Source of the DNA: a virus
IMG/VR virus record: IMGVR_UViG_3300006793_000023
Span: 1 to 64,000 of that record
DNA length: 64,000 bases
Direction: 5' to 3' (one strand)
This document shows, in pieces, positions 47,701 through 56,915 of this stretch (its first letter is position 1; every line of letters starts with the position of its first letter). The position numbers and the translations under genes were made by a program. A model generated the notes under the pieces. The model worked only from the letters and a program-made list of their open reading frames with translations, had not been told where the DNA came from and searched no databases.

Positions 47701-48920
47701 AAAATTTAAAAAAAGGAATATTACCATTTTTAATAGCAACTTCTGCCCTGTCAGTATCTGCTTCGGCCGCTTTCTATTCAGTTAGCGGTCTTAGTAAGTT
47801 ATTTGCTGGAGCATCTTTTGAAGTTATAATAATGGCCGGCTCTCTAGAAGTGGCTAAGTTAGTTATAGCGTCTCTCTTATATCAATATTGGGGTACATTA
47901 AACAAGCTACTTAGAACATATTTAGTAGTGGCAGCAACAGTATTGGTATTAATTACTTCTATGGGTATTTATGGTTTTTTATCTGCCGCCTATCAAGAAA
48001 CGTACTCTAAATTATCAGTAGTAGAAAATAAAAAAGGTTTTATTCAAAAGAAAATTGAATTTTATCAAAATGATGTAAATCGATATGATACGGAAATTGA
48101 AAGAATATCTAATAACATTAGTACTTTATCTAATGCAAAAACTTCGTCCATCCAAGTACGAGACACCTCGGTGGCTGGGGGCGTTAGAACAACAATCTCC
48201 ACAACTGAGCTTAGAATGGCGCAGAGTCGTATTAACATTGAGGAGGAGAATCGCAAACTGGCACAAGAAAAACGAACAATAGCATCAGATAGTCTACAGA
48301 AGTTTCAATTACAAGTACTAGAATTAGATAATAATGCAGAAATAGCCGGAGAGTTAGGACCTTTACAGTATCTCTCAGGACTTACAGGTACACCTATGGA
48401 TAAAATTATTAATATTCTACTCCTTATAATAATATTTGTATTCGATCCTTTAGCAATATCATTAGTAGTCGCTGCTAACTTTGCTTTTGATAAAGCATAT
48501 CCTAAGAAATTAAAAAATCTCTACGGTGAAGAAGAACATCCTGGAGACTTTGACGTTATAGCCAACTCTAAAAAATACTTTCCGGATAAAAAAAAAGCAA
48601 AAGGTTCAATCCCTAACGGATTAAAATTTAATAAAGAGTACACTCAAGAAGAAGTATCAAATGCATTTAAAGAAATGGACGAAAAAAGAATGGATATTAT
48701 AGGGCAAAATGGTAATGATGGATTACACTATGGAGAAGAATTCGATGAGGACCATGCTTTAGATATGGTACTTAATGATATGGTTAAAGACATGGAAGTA
48801 GTAGATGAAGAAGAGATCAAAAAAGAATTACAAAGAAAGATAAAATCTGTTCAGTCTATAAATAACTCTACCTGGAGAATTGTGTACAATGATAACTCTA
48901 TTGAGTTCGTTGAGAAATAA
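47697..48920 (+). CDS. Multi-pass membrane protein with central coiled coil
   Basis: 407 residues. Helices about 9-29, 36-58, 72-95 and 226-256 cross the membrane; residues about 100-215 form a long coiled coil ('IEFYQNDVNRYDTEIERISNN'). The C-terminal 140 residues are charged and soluble. I recall similar proteins from marine T4-like phages but no assigned function. It overlaps the previous gene by 4 bases. Confidence 0.55.
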   Translation: MKNLKKGILPFLIATSALSVSASAAFYSVSGLSKLFAGASFEVIIMAGSLEVAKLVIASLLYQYWGTLNKLLRTYLVVAATVLVLITSMGIYGFLSAAYQETYSKLSVVENKKGFIQKKIEFYQNDVNRYDTEIERISNNISTLSNAKTSSIQVRDTSVAGGVRTTISTTELRMAQSRINIEEENRKLAQEKRTIASDSLQKFQLQVLELDNNAEIAGELGPLQYLSGLTGTPMDKIINILLLIIIFVFDPLAISLVVAANFAFDKAYPKKLKNLYGEEEHPGDFDVIANSKKYFPDKKKAKGSIPNGLKFNKEYTQEEVSNAFKEMDEKRMDIIGQNGNDGLHYGEEFDEDHALDMVLNDMVKDMEVVDEEEIKKELQRKIKSVQSINNSTWRIVYNDNSIEFVEK

Positions 48921-48934
48921 TATTTTTTAATATA

Positions 48935-48965
48935 GTTTGTACTTAAGTAATTATTTCGTATATTA
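48935..48965 (+). promoter_or_regulatory. Phage promoter (GTTTG-N19-TATATTA)
   Basis: GTTTG at 48935-48939, 19 bases, TATATTA at 48959-48965 preceded by TTTCG. The leader to the next ATG is 20 bases and ends in 'AGTATAT'. Confidence 0.62.
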
Positions 48966-48985
48966 TAAGAATAAAAGAAGTATAT

Positions 48986-49213
48986 ATGAGTAAACTTATA
49001 GACATGCTGGAAAAGACAGCAGAAGCAGATAAAGCAAAAGCTTTACTTTCCTTAGATTTATTAAATAACAAAGCAGTAGGAATTGGAGATCATTCTACTT
49101 TAGATTTTTATAAGAACGCTGAAGAAGCATTAGCTATGTTAGTAGATGCTGACGATAGGTTAACTGCTTTAGATAAGTACTTTTCTAATAATAAGCAAAC
49201 TCTAAACGGATAA
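48986..49213 (+). CDS. Small helical hypothetical protein
   Basis: 75 residues, helical and acidic with 'KAKALLSLDLLNNK' and 'ALAMLVDADDRLTALDKYF'. Starts after a GTTTG-type promoter; immediately followed by the next gene with no gap. Function unknown. Confidence 0.55.
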   Translation: MSKLIDMLEKTAEADKAKALLSLDLLNNKAVGIGDHSTLDFYKNAEEALAMLVDADDRLTALDKYFSNNKQTLNG

Positions 49214-49468
49214 ATGAAATTGCCAATTATAAAAAGTATAGCTACTGACTATACTCTCGCAGAAGCTGATCTCTACGCAGCAGTAAAAGTACTAGAAACA
49301 ATAGGAGAAGCAAGAGGGGTATCCGAAGAAGAACTAGATGTTATAGGAGAGCTTATATCTAATATAGAAGGAGCAAAAGTTGTAGTAGATCAAAACAGAA
49401 ACTACAATATTCCTGTTAAAGACGCATTAAATAAGTTTATGAAAAGAGTTATTAATTCAATTAATTAA
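49214..49468 (+). CDS. Small hypothetical protein
   Basis: 84 residues, helical ('LAEADLYAAVKVLETIGEARG'), no Cys and no membrane segment. Co-transcribed with the previous gene. Function unknown. Confidence 0.52.
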   Translation: MKLPIIKSIATDYTLAEADLYAAVKVLETIGEARGVSEEELDVIGELISNIEGAKVVVDQNRNYNIPVKDALNKFMKRVINSIN

Positions 49469-49476
49469 ATAGTTAT

Positions 49477-49923
49477 ATGAGCGACAGAGAAATAATGAAC
49501 GCTAAAAAAGGAGAACCAATTTCTGCTGGTTGTGATGTTGGCCAGTACCTTAACGAGGATACACAGAGCAAATCACCTGAAAAAGAAAAAAAAGCAAGTG
49601 AAATACTTAAAGAAGAATATCCTACTATTTACGATGGTTATATGTCTATCATGGAAGAGCAGTTGGAGTTATTTAGTAAAAAACATTTGGACTACGGTAT
49701 GCATAATATTACTGCTGGTACTAGCCTTGCTAATGAAGATGAAAGGTCTTTCGCTCTCACAGGCCTATGGTATAGAATAAGTGATAAAGTTAATCGCTGG
49801 AAAAATATGATTATTACTGGCCGTAAAGCTCAAAACGAAACTTTAATAGATACGTATCAAGATCTTACTAACTACGGAATTATAGCTCAGTTAGTCGAAA
49901 GAGGTATGTGGAAAAATGATTAA
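49477..49923 (+). CDS. Nmad1 / DUF1599-like protein
   Basis: 148 residues; 'AGTTAT' before the ATG. 'ELFSKKHLDYGMHNI', 'RISDKVNRWKNMI' and 'ETLIDTYQDLTNYGIIAQL' match the DUF1599 family, also called nucleotide modification associated domain 1, found next to DNA-modification genes in phages. The acidic and His residues in an all-alpha fold recall MazG-type enzymes. A part in modified-nucleotide handling is inferred by family name and the 7-deazaguanine genes elsewhere in the window. Confidence 0.68.
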   Translation: MSDREIMNAKKGEPISAGCDVGQYLNEDTQSKSPEKEKKASEILKEEYPTIYDGYMSIMEEQLELFSKKHLDYGMHNITAGTSLANEDERSFALTGLWYRISDKVNRWKNMIITGRKAQNETLIDTYQDLTNYGIIAQLVERGMWKND

Positions 49924-49926
49924 CAC

Positions 49927-50865
49927 ATGCCAAAAAAGCTACCAAAAATAGTCAAGGAAGTTTGGGAGAGTAAAATCAAACAATCTCCTAAGACTAATAA
50001 ACATATATCATACAGTCAACTTTCAAGCTTTGCTACTTGTGAAAAGCAATGGTATTTGACGTATGTTAAGAGATTAGCTCCATACCAGCCTTCTATACAT
50101 GCAGTATTTGGAACTGCTATGCATGAAACTATTCAATCTTGGTTAGAGGTACTGTACCACGATAAAGTAAAAACTGCTAACGAAATGGACTTAGATGCTT
50201 TATTATATGAAAATATGATAAAAGCTTATAAAGGGCAGAAAGCTCAAAACGCTCATGAGCATTTTACTGATCAAAAAGAAATGAATATGTTCTATCTCGA
50301 TGGTAAACATATTCTTAATTTTTTAAAGAAAAAGAGAGGTGGATACTTTAGTACTAAGGGAGTATATTTAGCAGGGATAGAGACACTCCTGTACCAAGAG
50401 TTACGCCCTGGAGTAGTATTTAAAGGCCTTATCGACTTAGTATTCTACGATGAAAGAGTAGATGAATGGACAATCATGGATATTAAAACATCTACATCAG
50501 GATGGAATAAGTTTGCTAAAAATGACGATAAAAGAAAATCACAGATTTTACTATATAAAGAATTTTTCTCAAGGCAATTTAGCATTCCTATAGAAAAAAT
50601 AAACGTTGAATACTTTATAGTAAAGAGAAAAGTACCTGTAGAAGCTGAATTTGCATCAATGCAAAAAAGAGTTCAAGAGTTTAGACCTACTGATGGTCCC
50701 CGTAAAATGAAACAAGCTGTTGATCTTATGGAAAATTTTGTACATAAAGCAGTTGATATAGAAGGTAATTACATTGATAAAGACTATCCAACTAGTCCAT
50801 CTAGAGATGCATGTAGATTTTGTGCGATTAAGGAAATGAGACTCTGTCCTGATGCAGTTTTTTAA
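49927..50865 (+). CDS. Cas4/RecB-like PD-(D/E)XK nuclease with Fe-S-type cysteines
   Basis: 312 residues. 'ISYSQLSSFATCEKQWYL' is the typical opening with first Cys; 'FGTAMHETIQSWL' holds the metal-site His; 'GLIDLVFYDERVDEWTIMDIKTSTSG' gives the D...D-x-K core; and 'CRFCAIKEMRLC' supplies three C-terminal Cys, completing a four-Cys cluster as in Cas4/AddB. Acts as an exonuclease or end-processing enzyme in recombination. Three bases after the Nmad1-like gene. Confidence 0.82.
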   Translation: MPKKLPKIVKEVWESKIKQSPKTNKHISYSQLSSFATCEKQWYLTYVKRLAPYQPSIHAVFGTAMHETIQSWLEVLYHDKVKTANEMDLDALLYENMIKAYKGQKAQNAHEHFTDQKEMNMFYLDGKHILNFLKKKRGGYFSTKGVYLAGIETLLYQELRPGVVFKGLIDLVFYDERVDEWTIMDIKTSTSGWNKFAKNDDKRKSQILLYKEFFSRQFSIPIEKINVEYFIVKRKVPVEAEFASMQKRVQEFRPTDGPRKMKQAVDLMENFVHKAVDIEGNYIDKDYPTSPSRDACRFCAIKEMRLCPDAVF

Positions 50866-50906
50866 AAAAGGTATATATTTATATATGTAGATAAAAGTTA
50901 AAAGTT

Positions 50907-51086
50907 ATGAGAAATAAAGACAAAAAACTAACATCCGTTAGATTAGATCCAGATCTTTATGATGAATTTAAATTCCAGTGCTTGAAAGATAATTTTTCCT
51001 TTCAAAAGCTTGCCTCTCGAGCAATTTATCTTTATCTTAATGATAAGGACTTTAAAAATAAGTTACAAAAACAACTATTAAAATAA
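50907..51086 (+). CDS. Small ribbon-helix-helix DNA-binding protein
   Basis: 59 residues. 'LTSVRLDPDLYDEFKFQC' followed by 'FSFQKLASRAIYLYL' is the beta-strand, helix, helix pattern of Arc/MetJ-type regulators; 'AAAGTTATG' marks the start. It probably binds DNA as a dimer and may regulate the glycan cluster that begins 9 bases downstream. Confidence 0.68.
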   Translation: MRNKDKKLTSVRLDPDLYDEFKFQCLKDNFSFQKLASRAIYLYLNDKDFKNKLQKQLLK

Positions 51087-51095
51087 ATAAGTTAC

Positions 51096-52541
51096 ATGAA
51101 AAATAAGTTTCGTTACCTAAAGCAAGAAGATCGTAAAAAAATCTTACTTCTCTGTGATGATATTAGAATGAATTCCGGTATAGGGAATATGGCAAAAGAA
51201 ATAGTTTTAGGTTCAGCTCACCATTTTAATTGGGTTAATTTAGGAGCAGCATTAAAACATCCTGATGAAGGTAAAGCATTTGACTTATCAGCGCAAGTTA
51301 ACCAAGAGGTGGAAATAGAGGATGCTTATGTAAGATTAATTCCTTCAACAGGTTATGGAGACCCTAAAAAAGTAAGGGAGGTAATAGCAGTTGAAAACCC
51401 TGATGCTATTTTAATATTTACTGATCCTAGATATTGGACTTGGTTATTTGAAATGGAAAGAGAAATAAGATCTAAAATTCCAATTTTTTGGCTAAACATA
51501 TGGGATGACTATCCAGCTCCTCTTTATAATAAGCCGTACTACGAATCTGTAGATGTTTTGATGGCTATTTCTAAACAGACGAAAAATATAAATGAAATAG
51601 TATTAGGAGATAAAGCAAAGGAAAAGATTATTGAGTATGTTCCACACGGTATAAATACTAAACATTTCTTTCCTATTGAGGAAGGTACTGAGAATTACGA
51701 TAAACTAGTAGACTTTAAAAAAGCAGTTTTAAATAATAAGGATATAGAGTTTGTTTTATTTTACAATTCTAGAAATATTCGTAGAAAAAGCACAGCAGAT
51801 ACTATATTGGCTTACAGGTTATTCTGTGATAGGATAGGTAAAGAAAAAGCAAAAAAATGTGCTTTCATCCTACATACAACTCCTAAAGATCAACATGGTA
51901 CAGATTTGAAAGCTGTCAGAGAAGCATTCTGTGACCCAAGTTACGTTAATGTATTCTTCTCTTCAGATAAATTATCAGTAGCGCAACTAAATCTACTGTA
52001 TAATATGGCAGATGCCACTATTCTTCTTTCTTCTAATGAAGGTTGGGGATTATCCCTTACAGAATCGTTAGTGACTGCTACCCCTATAATAGCTAATGTT
52101 ACAGGTGGAATGCAAGATCAAATGAGATTTGAATCCGACGGTAAATGGATAGATTTTACTCCTGATTTTCCTTCTAACCATAGAGGTACGATTAAAAAAT
52201 GCGGAGAATGGGCTACCCCTATCTTTCCTTCCAACACATCAATAGTAGGTTCTTTACCAACTCCTTATATATTCGATGATAGATGTTCACCTGAAGATGC
52301 CGCCGCAGCAATAGAAAAAGTCTATAACTTATCAGACGAAGAGAGACGTACTGCAGGAAAAGCTGGATATAAATGGGCATTAGGAGACGAAGCTAGGCTT
52401 ACAGCAGAGGGTATGAGTAATAGAGTTATAGAGGTATTAGATAAAGGGTTTAATGAATTTACTCCAAGAAAGTCATTTGATTTTCATTTAATAAAAGATA
52501 TAGAAGCAAATTATATAGAACATAAATTAACAGGTTATTAA
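51096..52541 (+). CDS. Glycosyltransferase, GT-B fold (GT4-like)
   Basis: 481 residues. The N-terminal half opens 'KILLLCDDIRMNSGIGNMAKEI' (a GT-B 'S-G-x-G-x-x-x-x-x-x' loop), and the C-terminal half has 'LNLLYNMADATILLSSNEGWGLSLTES', the E-G-x-G-L-x-x-x-E donor-binding motif of GT4-like enzymes. First gene of a cluster of sugar-handling genes reaching to 60.6 kb. Substrate unknown. Confidence 0.82.
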   Translation: MKNKFRYLKQEDRKKILLLCDDIRMNSGIGNMAKEIVLGSAHHFNWVNLGAALKHPDEGKAFDLSAQVNQEVEIEDAYVRLIPSTGYGDPKKVREVIAVENPDAILIFTDPRYWTWLFEMEREIRSKIPIFWLNIWDDYPAPLYNKPYYESVDVLMAISKQTKNINEIVLGDKAKEKIIEYVPHGINTKHFFPIEEGTENYDKLVDFKKAVLNNKDIEFVLFYNSRNIRRKSTADTILAYRLFCDRIGKEKAKKCAFILHTTPKDQHGTDLKAVREAFCDPSYVNVFFSSDKLSVAQLNLLYNMADATILLSSNEGWGLSLTESLVTATPIIANVTGGMQDQMRFESDGKWIDFTPDFPSNHRGTIKKCGEWATPIFPSNTSIVGSLPTPYIFDDRCSPEDAAAAIEKVYNLSDEERRTAGKAGYKWALGDEARLTAEGMSNRVIEVLDKGFNEFTPRKSFDFHLIKDIEANYIEHKLTGY

Positions 52542-52542
52542 G

Positions 52543-53832
52543 ATGAGCAAACCAAGTATAGTTGTAAGCTGCCCAGTAGATACATATAGCGGGTACGGAG
52601 CAAGAGCAAGAGATTTTGTTAAAGCATTAATAGATATAGATGAGTACGATGTTAAGATATTAGCTCAAAGATGGGGCGAAACCAGATGGGGATATTTAGC
52701 CGACCATAAAGATACTGTACTGACACCTAGAATAATTAACCAATTAACGAAACAACCAGATGTATGGATTCAAATATCAATTCCTAATGAATTCCAAAAG
52801 GTAGGTAAGTATAATATAGGAGTTACAGCAGGTATAGAAACTACCTTATGTGATCCTTCTTGGATTAAAGGAGCAAACAATATGGACTTAATACTAGCTT
52901 CATCTAACCATTCTGTAGAATCTTTCAAAAGAAGTAAGTACGATATTAAAGATGATAGAACTGGTCAGATAAAAGACCAACTAGAATTAACTACTAAGAT
53001 AGAGGTACTATTTGAAGGAGCAGACTTATCTAAATACTTCCCAATTTCAAAATCTAGAAGTTTAACCGATATAGAAAAGAGGTTAGATACGATACCTGAA
53101 TCATTTTGTTTCCTAACTACAGGACACTGGATGCAAGGAGAATTTGGAGAAGATAGGAAGAACTTAGGAGTCACTATCAAATCGTTTTTAGAAACATTTA
53201 AAAACAAAAAAAATAAACCTGCATTAATAATGAAATGTCATAGTATGACTACTTCTATAATGGATAGGGAAAGAATATTAGAACGTATAGATTCTATAAG
53301 AAGCACAGTCAAAGGAAGCCTTCCTAATATATACCTCCTACACGGAGAAGTATCTGATACTGAAATGAATTTGCTTTACAACCACCCTAAAGTAAAAGCA
53401 TTTGTTTCCCTACCGAAAGGAGAAGGATTTGGAAGACCGTTTCTAGAGTTTAGTTTAGTAAATAAGCCAATAATTGCTTCTTTCTGGTCAGGTCAAAAAG
53501 ACTTTCTTAACGTAGATTTCACTAAATTTATCAGCGGTCAACTTAAACCAGTTCACTCTTCAGCAGTAGTTAAGAATATTATACTAAAAGAATCTGAATG
53601 GTTTACTCCTGATCCTATAGAGATAGGAAAAGCATATAAAGAAGTATATAAGAATTATAAAAAGTGGGCCAGTAAAGCTAAGAGACAGGGACATAAGAAT
53701 AGAGCTGAGTTTAGTTTTGACGCAATGACAGAAGTCTTAAAAGAGTTACTAAAAAATAATTTACCAGAATTTCCTAAGCAGGTAGAATTAACTTTACCTA
53801 AACTAGAGCTACCTAAATTAAAGATGATATGA
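52543..53832 (+). CDS. Glycosyltransferase, GT-B fold
   Basis: 429 residues. The N-terminus 'VVSCPVDTYSGYGARARDFV' resembles GT4 acceptor-side loops; 'FVSLPKGEGFGRPFLEFSLVNKPIIAS' is the donor-site E-G-x-G-x-x-x-x-E motif. A C-terminal Leu/Pro tail ('LTLPKLELPKLKMI') may be a docking peptide. Starts one base after the first glycosyltransferase gene and overlaps the methyltransferase gene by 4 bases. Confidence 0.78.
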   Translation: MSKPSIVVSCPVDTYSGYGARARDFVKALIDIDEYDVKILAQRWGETRWGYLADHKDTVLTPRIINQLTKQPDVWIQISIPNEFQKVGKYNIGVTAGIETTLCDPSWIKGANNMDLILASSNHSVESFKRSKYDIKDDRTGQIKDQLELTTKIEVLFEGADLSKYFPISKSRSLTDIEKRLDTIPESFCFLTTGHWMQGEFGEDRKNLGVTIKSFLETFKNKKNKPALIMKCHSMTTSIMDRERILERIDSIRSTVKGSLPNIYLLHGEVSDTEMNLLYNHPKVKAFVSLPKGEGFGRPFLEFSLVNKPIIASFWSGQKDFLNVDFTKFISGQLKPVHSSAVVKNIILKESEWFTPDPIEIGKAYKEVYKNYKKWASKAKRQGHKNRAEFSFDAMTEVLKELLKNNLPEFPKQVELTLPKLELPKLKMI

Positions 53833-54560
53833 TAAGAACAGACGGAGATAGAGAATTATTAGATGATCCAAATTTATCTATTATTAAAAACCATCAGGCA
53901 AAGTATGGGGGTTTAGGTATTGGAGTAGAAGAATGGGATGTAGAAAAAGATAGTAGGGTATTAGAGTCTTCCTGGGTTGCCAGGTATAACCATGAAGCTA
54001 ATATACTGTGTAATATAATTAAAGACAATAATATTTCTAAGGTATTAGAACTAGGTAGCGGCCCAGGAAGATTAGCAGATACTATCCAAAAAGGATTAGA
54101 TTCAGAGATTATTTACGACTTAGTAGATAAACCAAACGCTAAATTACAAAATGATAAATTTAATTATAAATGTAATAAATTCTTTGTTAAAGATCTTAAC
54201 AATGGATTTGACACTAGCGGTTTAGAAGATGAATATGATCTTATTATTGCTAATGACTTTTTAGAACATATTGCTAATGTAACAGACTGTTTAGTAAGCT
54301 GTTACAATAAAGGCTCAGACAACAGTAAGTTATTCATAAGTGTTCCAAACTGGCGTATGGGTCATTCATTTCAATATAGGGGATTATTTGATTATGATAA
54401 TTGGGTTTATACTATGGAGGTACATGGTTGGAAAGTAGAAGGAGTATATAATTCTAATTTAGCATGTAAGTATGCTGATAAATTATCATCAGAGAGTTCT
54501 ATGCCTGATCAATTAATACAGTCATGGAATTGGTATTTTCTAGCATCTAAAAAAATATAG
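53829..54560 (+). CDS. SAM-dependent methyltransferase, class I
   Basis: 243 residues. 'VLELGSGPGRLADTI' is motif I (E/D-x-G-x-G-x-G) and 'YDLIIANDFLEHI' is motif IV-like. Within a glycan cluster it probably methylates a sugar or a lipid carrier. DNA methylation cannot be excluded, but no N-P-P-Y motif is present. Confidence 0.75.
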   Translation: MIRTDGDRELLDDPNLSIIKNHQAKYGGLGIGVEEWDVEKDSRVLESSWVARYNHEANILCNIIKDNNISKVLELGSGPGRLADTIQKGLDSEIIYDLVDKPNAKLQNDKFNYKCNKFFVKDLNNGFDTSGLEDEYDLIIANDFLEHIANVTDCLVSCYNKGSDNSKLFISVPNWRMGHSFQYRGLFDYDNWVYTMEVHGWKVEGVYNSNLACKYADKLSSESSMPDQLIQSWNWYFLASKKI

Positions 54561-54585
54561 TAATAAAAATTAAATAAGTTATAGT

Positions 54586-55035
54586 ATGAATAAAGATAAA
54601 TTAGTAGAAGGTCCTTTTGGCAGTAATGCATGTTATGAACAGACTTTTGATAATAATGGTGAATCTGTAACAACATGGCTATGTTTTGGTAGCGGTTTTA
54701 CTACATCCACTTTAATGACTAAAAATAGCCCTACAGTAGAGAACGCTATTAAAACTTCCCCAGAACTCTACAAAGACCTAATGTTTGAAGATACAAACGG
54801 AAGAGTATGGTTACCAGCTACAATTACACTTCCAGAAAAAGGTATGGTATTTATTGACGGTACCTCAAAAGAGAATTGGAAGTGGGCTGGTGTAAAAGCT
54901 ATACCTATATCTGAACAAGATAAGAAAGTAGATGAAAATCAGACTCATAAAATGGATATGAAAAACTTAAAACATTTTGAGCAGAAAGATTTTATGGAAG
55001 CTGCAGATTTTATAGGAATGTTTAGTTTAGTATAA
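54586..55035 (+). CDS. Hypothetical protein in glycan cluster
   Basis: 149 residues, soluble, with aromatic-rich beta stretches ('GRVWLPATITLPEKGMVFIDG', 'ENWKWAGVKAIPI'). It has 'AAGTTATAG' before the ATG. Similar proteins occur near structural and modification genes in T4-like marine phages; no function recalled. Confidence 0.55.
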   Translation: MNKDKLVEGPFGSNACYEQTFDNNGESVTTWLCFGSGFTTSTLMTKNSPTVENAIKTSPELYKDLMFEDTNGRVWLPATITLPEKGMVFIDGTSKENWKWAGVKAIPISEQDKKVDENQTHKMDMKNLKHFEQKDFMEAADFIGMFSLV

Positions 55036-55045
55036 ATATATTTCG

Positions 55046-55052
55046 TATATTA
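55046..55052 (+). promoter_or_regulatory. Extended -10 (TTTCG-TATATTA), leaderless
   Basis: Strong TTTCGTATATTA but no good -35 (55022-55026 reads TTAGT-like). The ATG at 55058 is 5 bases later. Confidence 0.42.
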
Positions 55053-55057
55053 TTAGT

Positions 55058-55681
55058 ATGAAAATAAGTTATGCAATAACAGTTTGTAACGAATACGAAG
55101 AGATTCAAAAGTTAATATCTACTCTGATGTTAAATACAAATGAGGAAGATGAGGTAATAGTCCTATTTGATAAAAAAGCTGGAACAGCAGAAGTATGGGA
55201 ATACTTAGTAGGACTTCAAAGCCAAGACTTAATTAAAGCATACCCTAAAACTTTTAAAGGGCACTTCGCAGATTGGAAAAACCATCTTTCAAGTTTATGC
55301 TCTGGAGATTTTATATTTCAAATTGATGCTGATGAATACCCTAGTGAGGAGTTACTAAAAACACTTCCATTTTTACTTGAGATGAATAAAGATGTCGATG
55401 TAATATTAGTTCCGAGAGTAAATACGGTAGAGGGTTTAACTCAAGATCATATTGCTAAATGGAGATGGAGTGTTAACGAAAAAAATTGGGTAAATTGGCC
55501 TGACTATCAGTGGAGAATATATAAAAACTTAGATAAAATTAAATGGATTAATAAAGTTCATGAACGTTTAGACGGATTCGATCAATATGCTACACTGCCT
55601 ATGGAAGAAGGTTTTGCTCTCTACCACCATAAAGGTATCGAGAGGCAAGAAAAGCAAAATAATTTCTACGATACATTGTAG
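55058..55681 (+). CDS. Glycosyltransferase, GT-A fold (GT2-like)
   Basis: 207 residues. 'ISYAITVCNEYEEIQKLISTL' is the GT2 opening and 'GDFIFQIDADEYPSEELL' carries the D-x-D metal motif. 'RIYKN...KWINKVHERLDGF' fits the acceptor region of short GT2-like enzymes acting on lipid or protein sugars. The predicted start coincides with the leaderless promoter. Confidence 0.78.
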   Translation: MKISYAITVCNEYEEIQKLISTLMLNTNEEDEVIVLFDKKAGTAEVWEYLVGLQSQDLIKAYPKTFKGHFADWKNHLSSLCSGDFIFQIDADEYPSEELLKTLPFLLEMNKDVDVILVPRVNTVEGLTQDHIAKWRWSVNEKNWVNWPDYQWRIYKNLDKIKWINKVHERLDGFDQYATLPMEEGFALYHHKGIERQEKQNNFYDTL

Positions 55682-55716
55682 TAATAGTTATAAATAAAAA
55701 TTAAATAATTTTATAG

Positions 55717-56349
55717 ATGAGTAAAGATTTAGTAGTATATATTGCACATATAGATGATTTTGAGTGTGCAGTCTACGGGTACGTTTTAAATCACTATAAG
55801 AAGTATAATAAAGTTAAAATTATTACTGCTACAACATGGCCAGCTAAAGTTAAAGTATGGGAAAAGAATAAAAGTGAATTTCCTGAAGAGCTTCAAGATA
55901 AGTTAGTAGATATTAACTTAGGGTATGAAGCAAGAACTTTGTGGAAAAATCTAGACGATATGAAAGATGACTTTTATAAGTTGATGGACTTTTCTTCTAG
56001 GTTTGACCTGATATCTCACGATTCAGCAGACTGTCATACAGATCATACAGCTTGTTTCGCTGTAGCTAAAGGAATGTACAAGTACTGTAACAGGTTTATA
56101 ACTATATATTCTCCTTCTTCTGCTGGATTAAACCCTAATTTCTTCGTAGGTATGACTGAAGAACAGTATAGTATTAAAAAGAAAGCATTAGATAGGTACG
56201 ATATTCAAAAAGAACAATCGTATACAAAGTTAGGGTACTATTTACAAAGTGAGGAACATTATAACATAGGAAGAGCTCATGTATTAGAAAATTACGTATT
56301 TGACGACTATCCGTATTATGAAGTTTATAAGATACTAAAATGGTTATAA
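55717..56349 (+). CDS. PIG-L/LmbE-type deacetylase-like protein
   Basis: 210 residues. 'VYIAHIDDFECAVYGYV' is the A-H-P-D-D-E motif with substitutions (A-H-I-D-D-F-E), and 'ISHDSADCHTDHTACF' supplies the H-x-D-H metal ligands. The family removes acetyl groups from N-acetylglucosamine-type sugars. Within the cluster it would act on an amino sugar. The substitution of Pro by Ile is unusual. Confidence 0.7.
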   Translation: MSKDLVVYIAHIDDFECAVYGYVLNHYKKYNKVKIITATTWPAKVKVWEKNKSEFPEELQDKLVDINLGYEARTLWKNLDDMKDDFYKLMDFSSRFDLISHDSADCHTDHTACFAVAKGMYKYCNRFITIYSPSSAGLNPNFFVGMTEEQYSIKKKALDRYDIQKEQSYTKLGYYLQSEEHYNIGRAHVLENYVFDDYPYYEVYKILKWL

Positions 56350-56915
56350 GTATTCATCAACCAGAGCATTTTCCCTATATGGGATACTTTCAAAAAATGG
56401 CTGAAGCAGATATGTTTGTCATTTTAGATAATGTTAATTACAGGAAAAACTACTACCAGAATAGAAATAGGTTTTTAAATACTAATGGAGTTGAAGAATG
56501 GTTTTCTATACCAGTAGAGAAAGATGCTACTAAAAAGTGGATCAAAGATGTAGCAGTTAACAACAGCCAAAATTGGCGCAAAAAACTACTAACTAAATTA
56601 AATCAAAATTTTAAATTAGATTTAGAATATGTATACGATTCTTCTAATTTATTAGAAATAAATACTAGAAGTATAGAGTGGGGTAGAGATAAACTAGGAA
56701 TAAAAGTTCCTATAGTAAATGCTTCAGACCTAGGTGTATCTGGAAATAAAAGTGAGTTACTAGCTAATATATGTAATAAGTTAAACGCTACTAAATACAT
56801 ATCAGGCCCAAGCGGAAAAGACTACCTAGACTTAAGTTACTTTAATGGAATAGAAGTTGAGTTTTTTTCACCAAAAGTTGATAATTACTTTAGCAGTTTA
56901 TATAATTTAAGTTAA
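56340..56915 (+). CDS. WbqC-like family protein
   Basis: 191 residues. 'VISIHQPEHFPYMGYFQKM', 'MFVILDNVNYRKNYYQNRNRF' and 'YISGPSGKDYLDLSYF' are the WbqC family pattern, found in surface-polysaccharide clusters of Bacteroidota and proteobacteria. Exact chemistry is not known to me; roles in sugar-aminoacyl transfer have been suggested. Overlaps the deacetylase gene by 10 bases. Confidence 0.78.
   Translation: MVISIHQPEHFPYMGYFQKMAEADMFVILDNVNYRKNYYQNRNRFLNTNGVEEWFSIPVEKDATKKWIKDVAVNNSQNWRKKLLTKLNQNFKLDLEYVYDSSNLLEINTRSIEWGRDKLGIKVPIVNASDLGVSGNKSELLANICNKLNATKYISGPSGKDYLDLSYFNGIEVEFFSPKVDNYFSSLYNLS

Noticed and set aside
53829-54560. Methyltransferase as a DNA adenine or cytosine methylase
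   Set aside because: No N/D-P-P-Y/F or P-C motif and no target-recognition domain were seen. It sits among sugar genes and resembles small-molecule methyltransferases.
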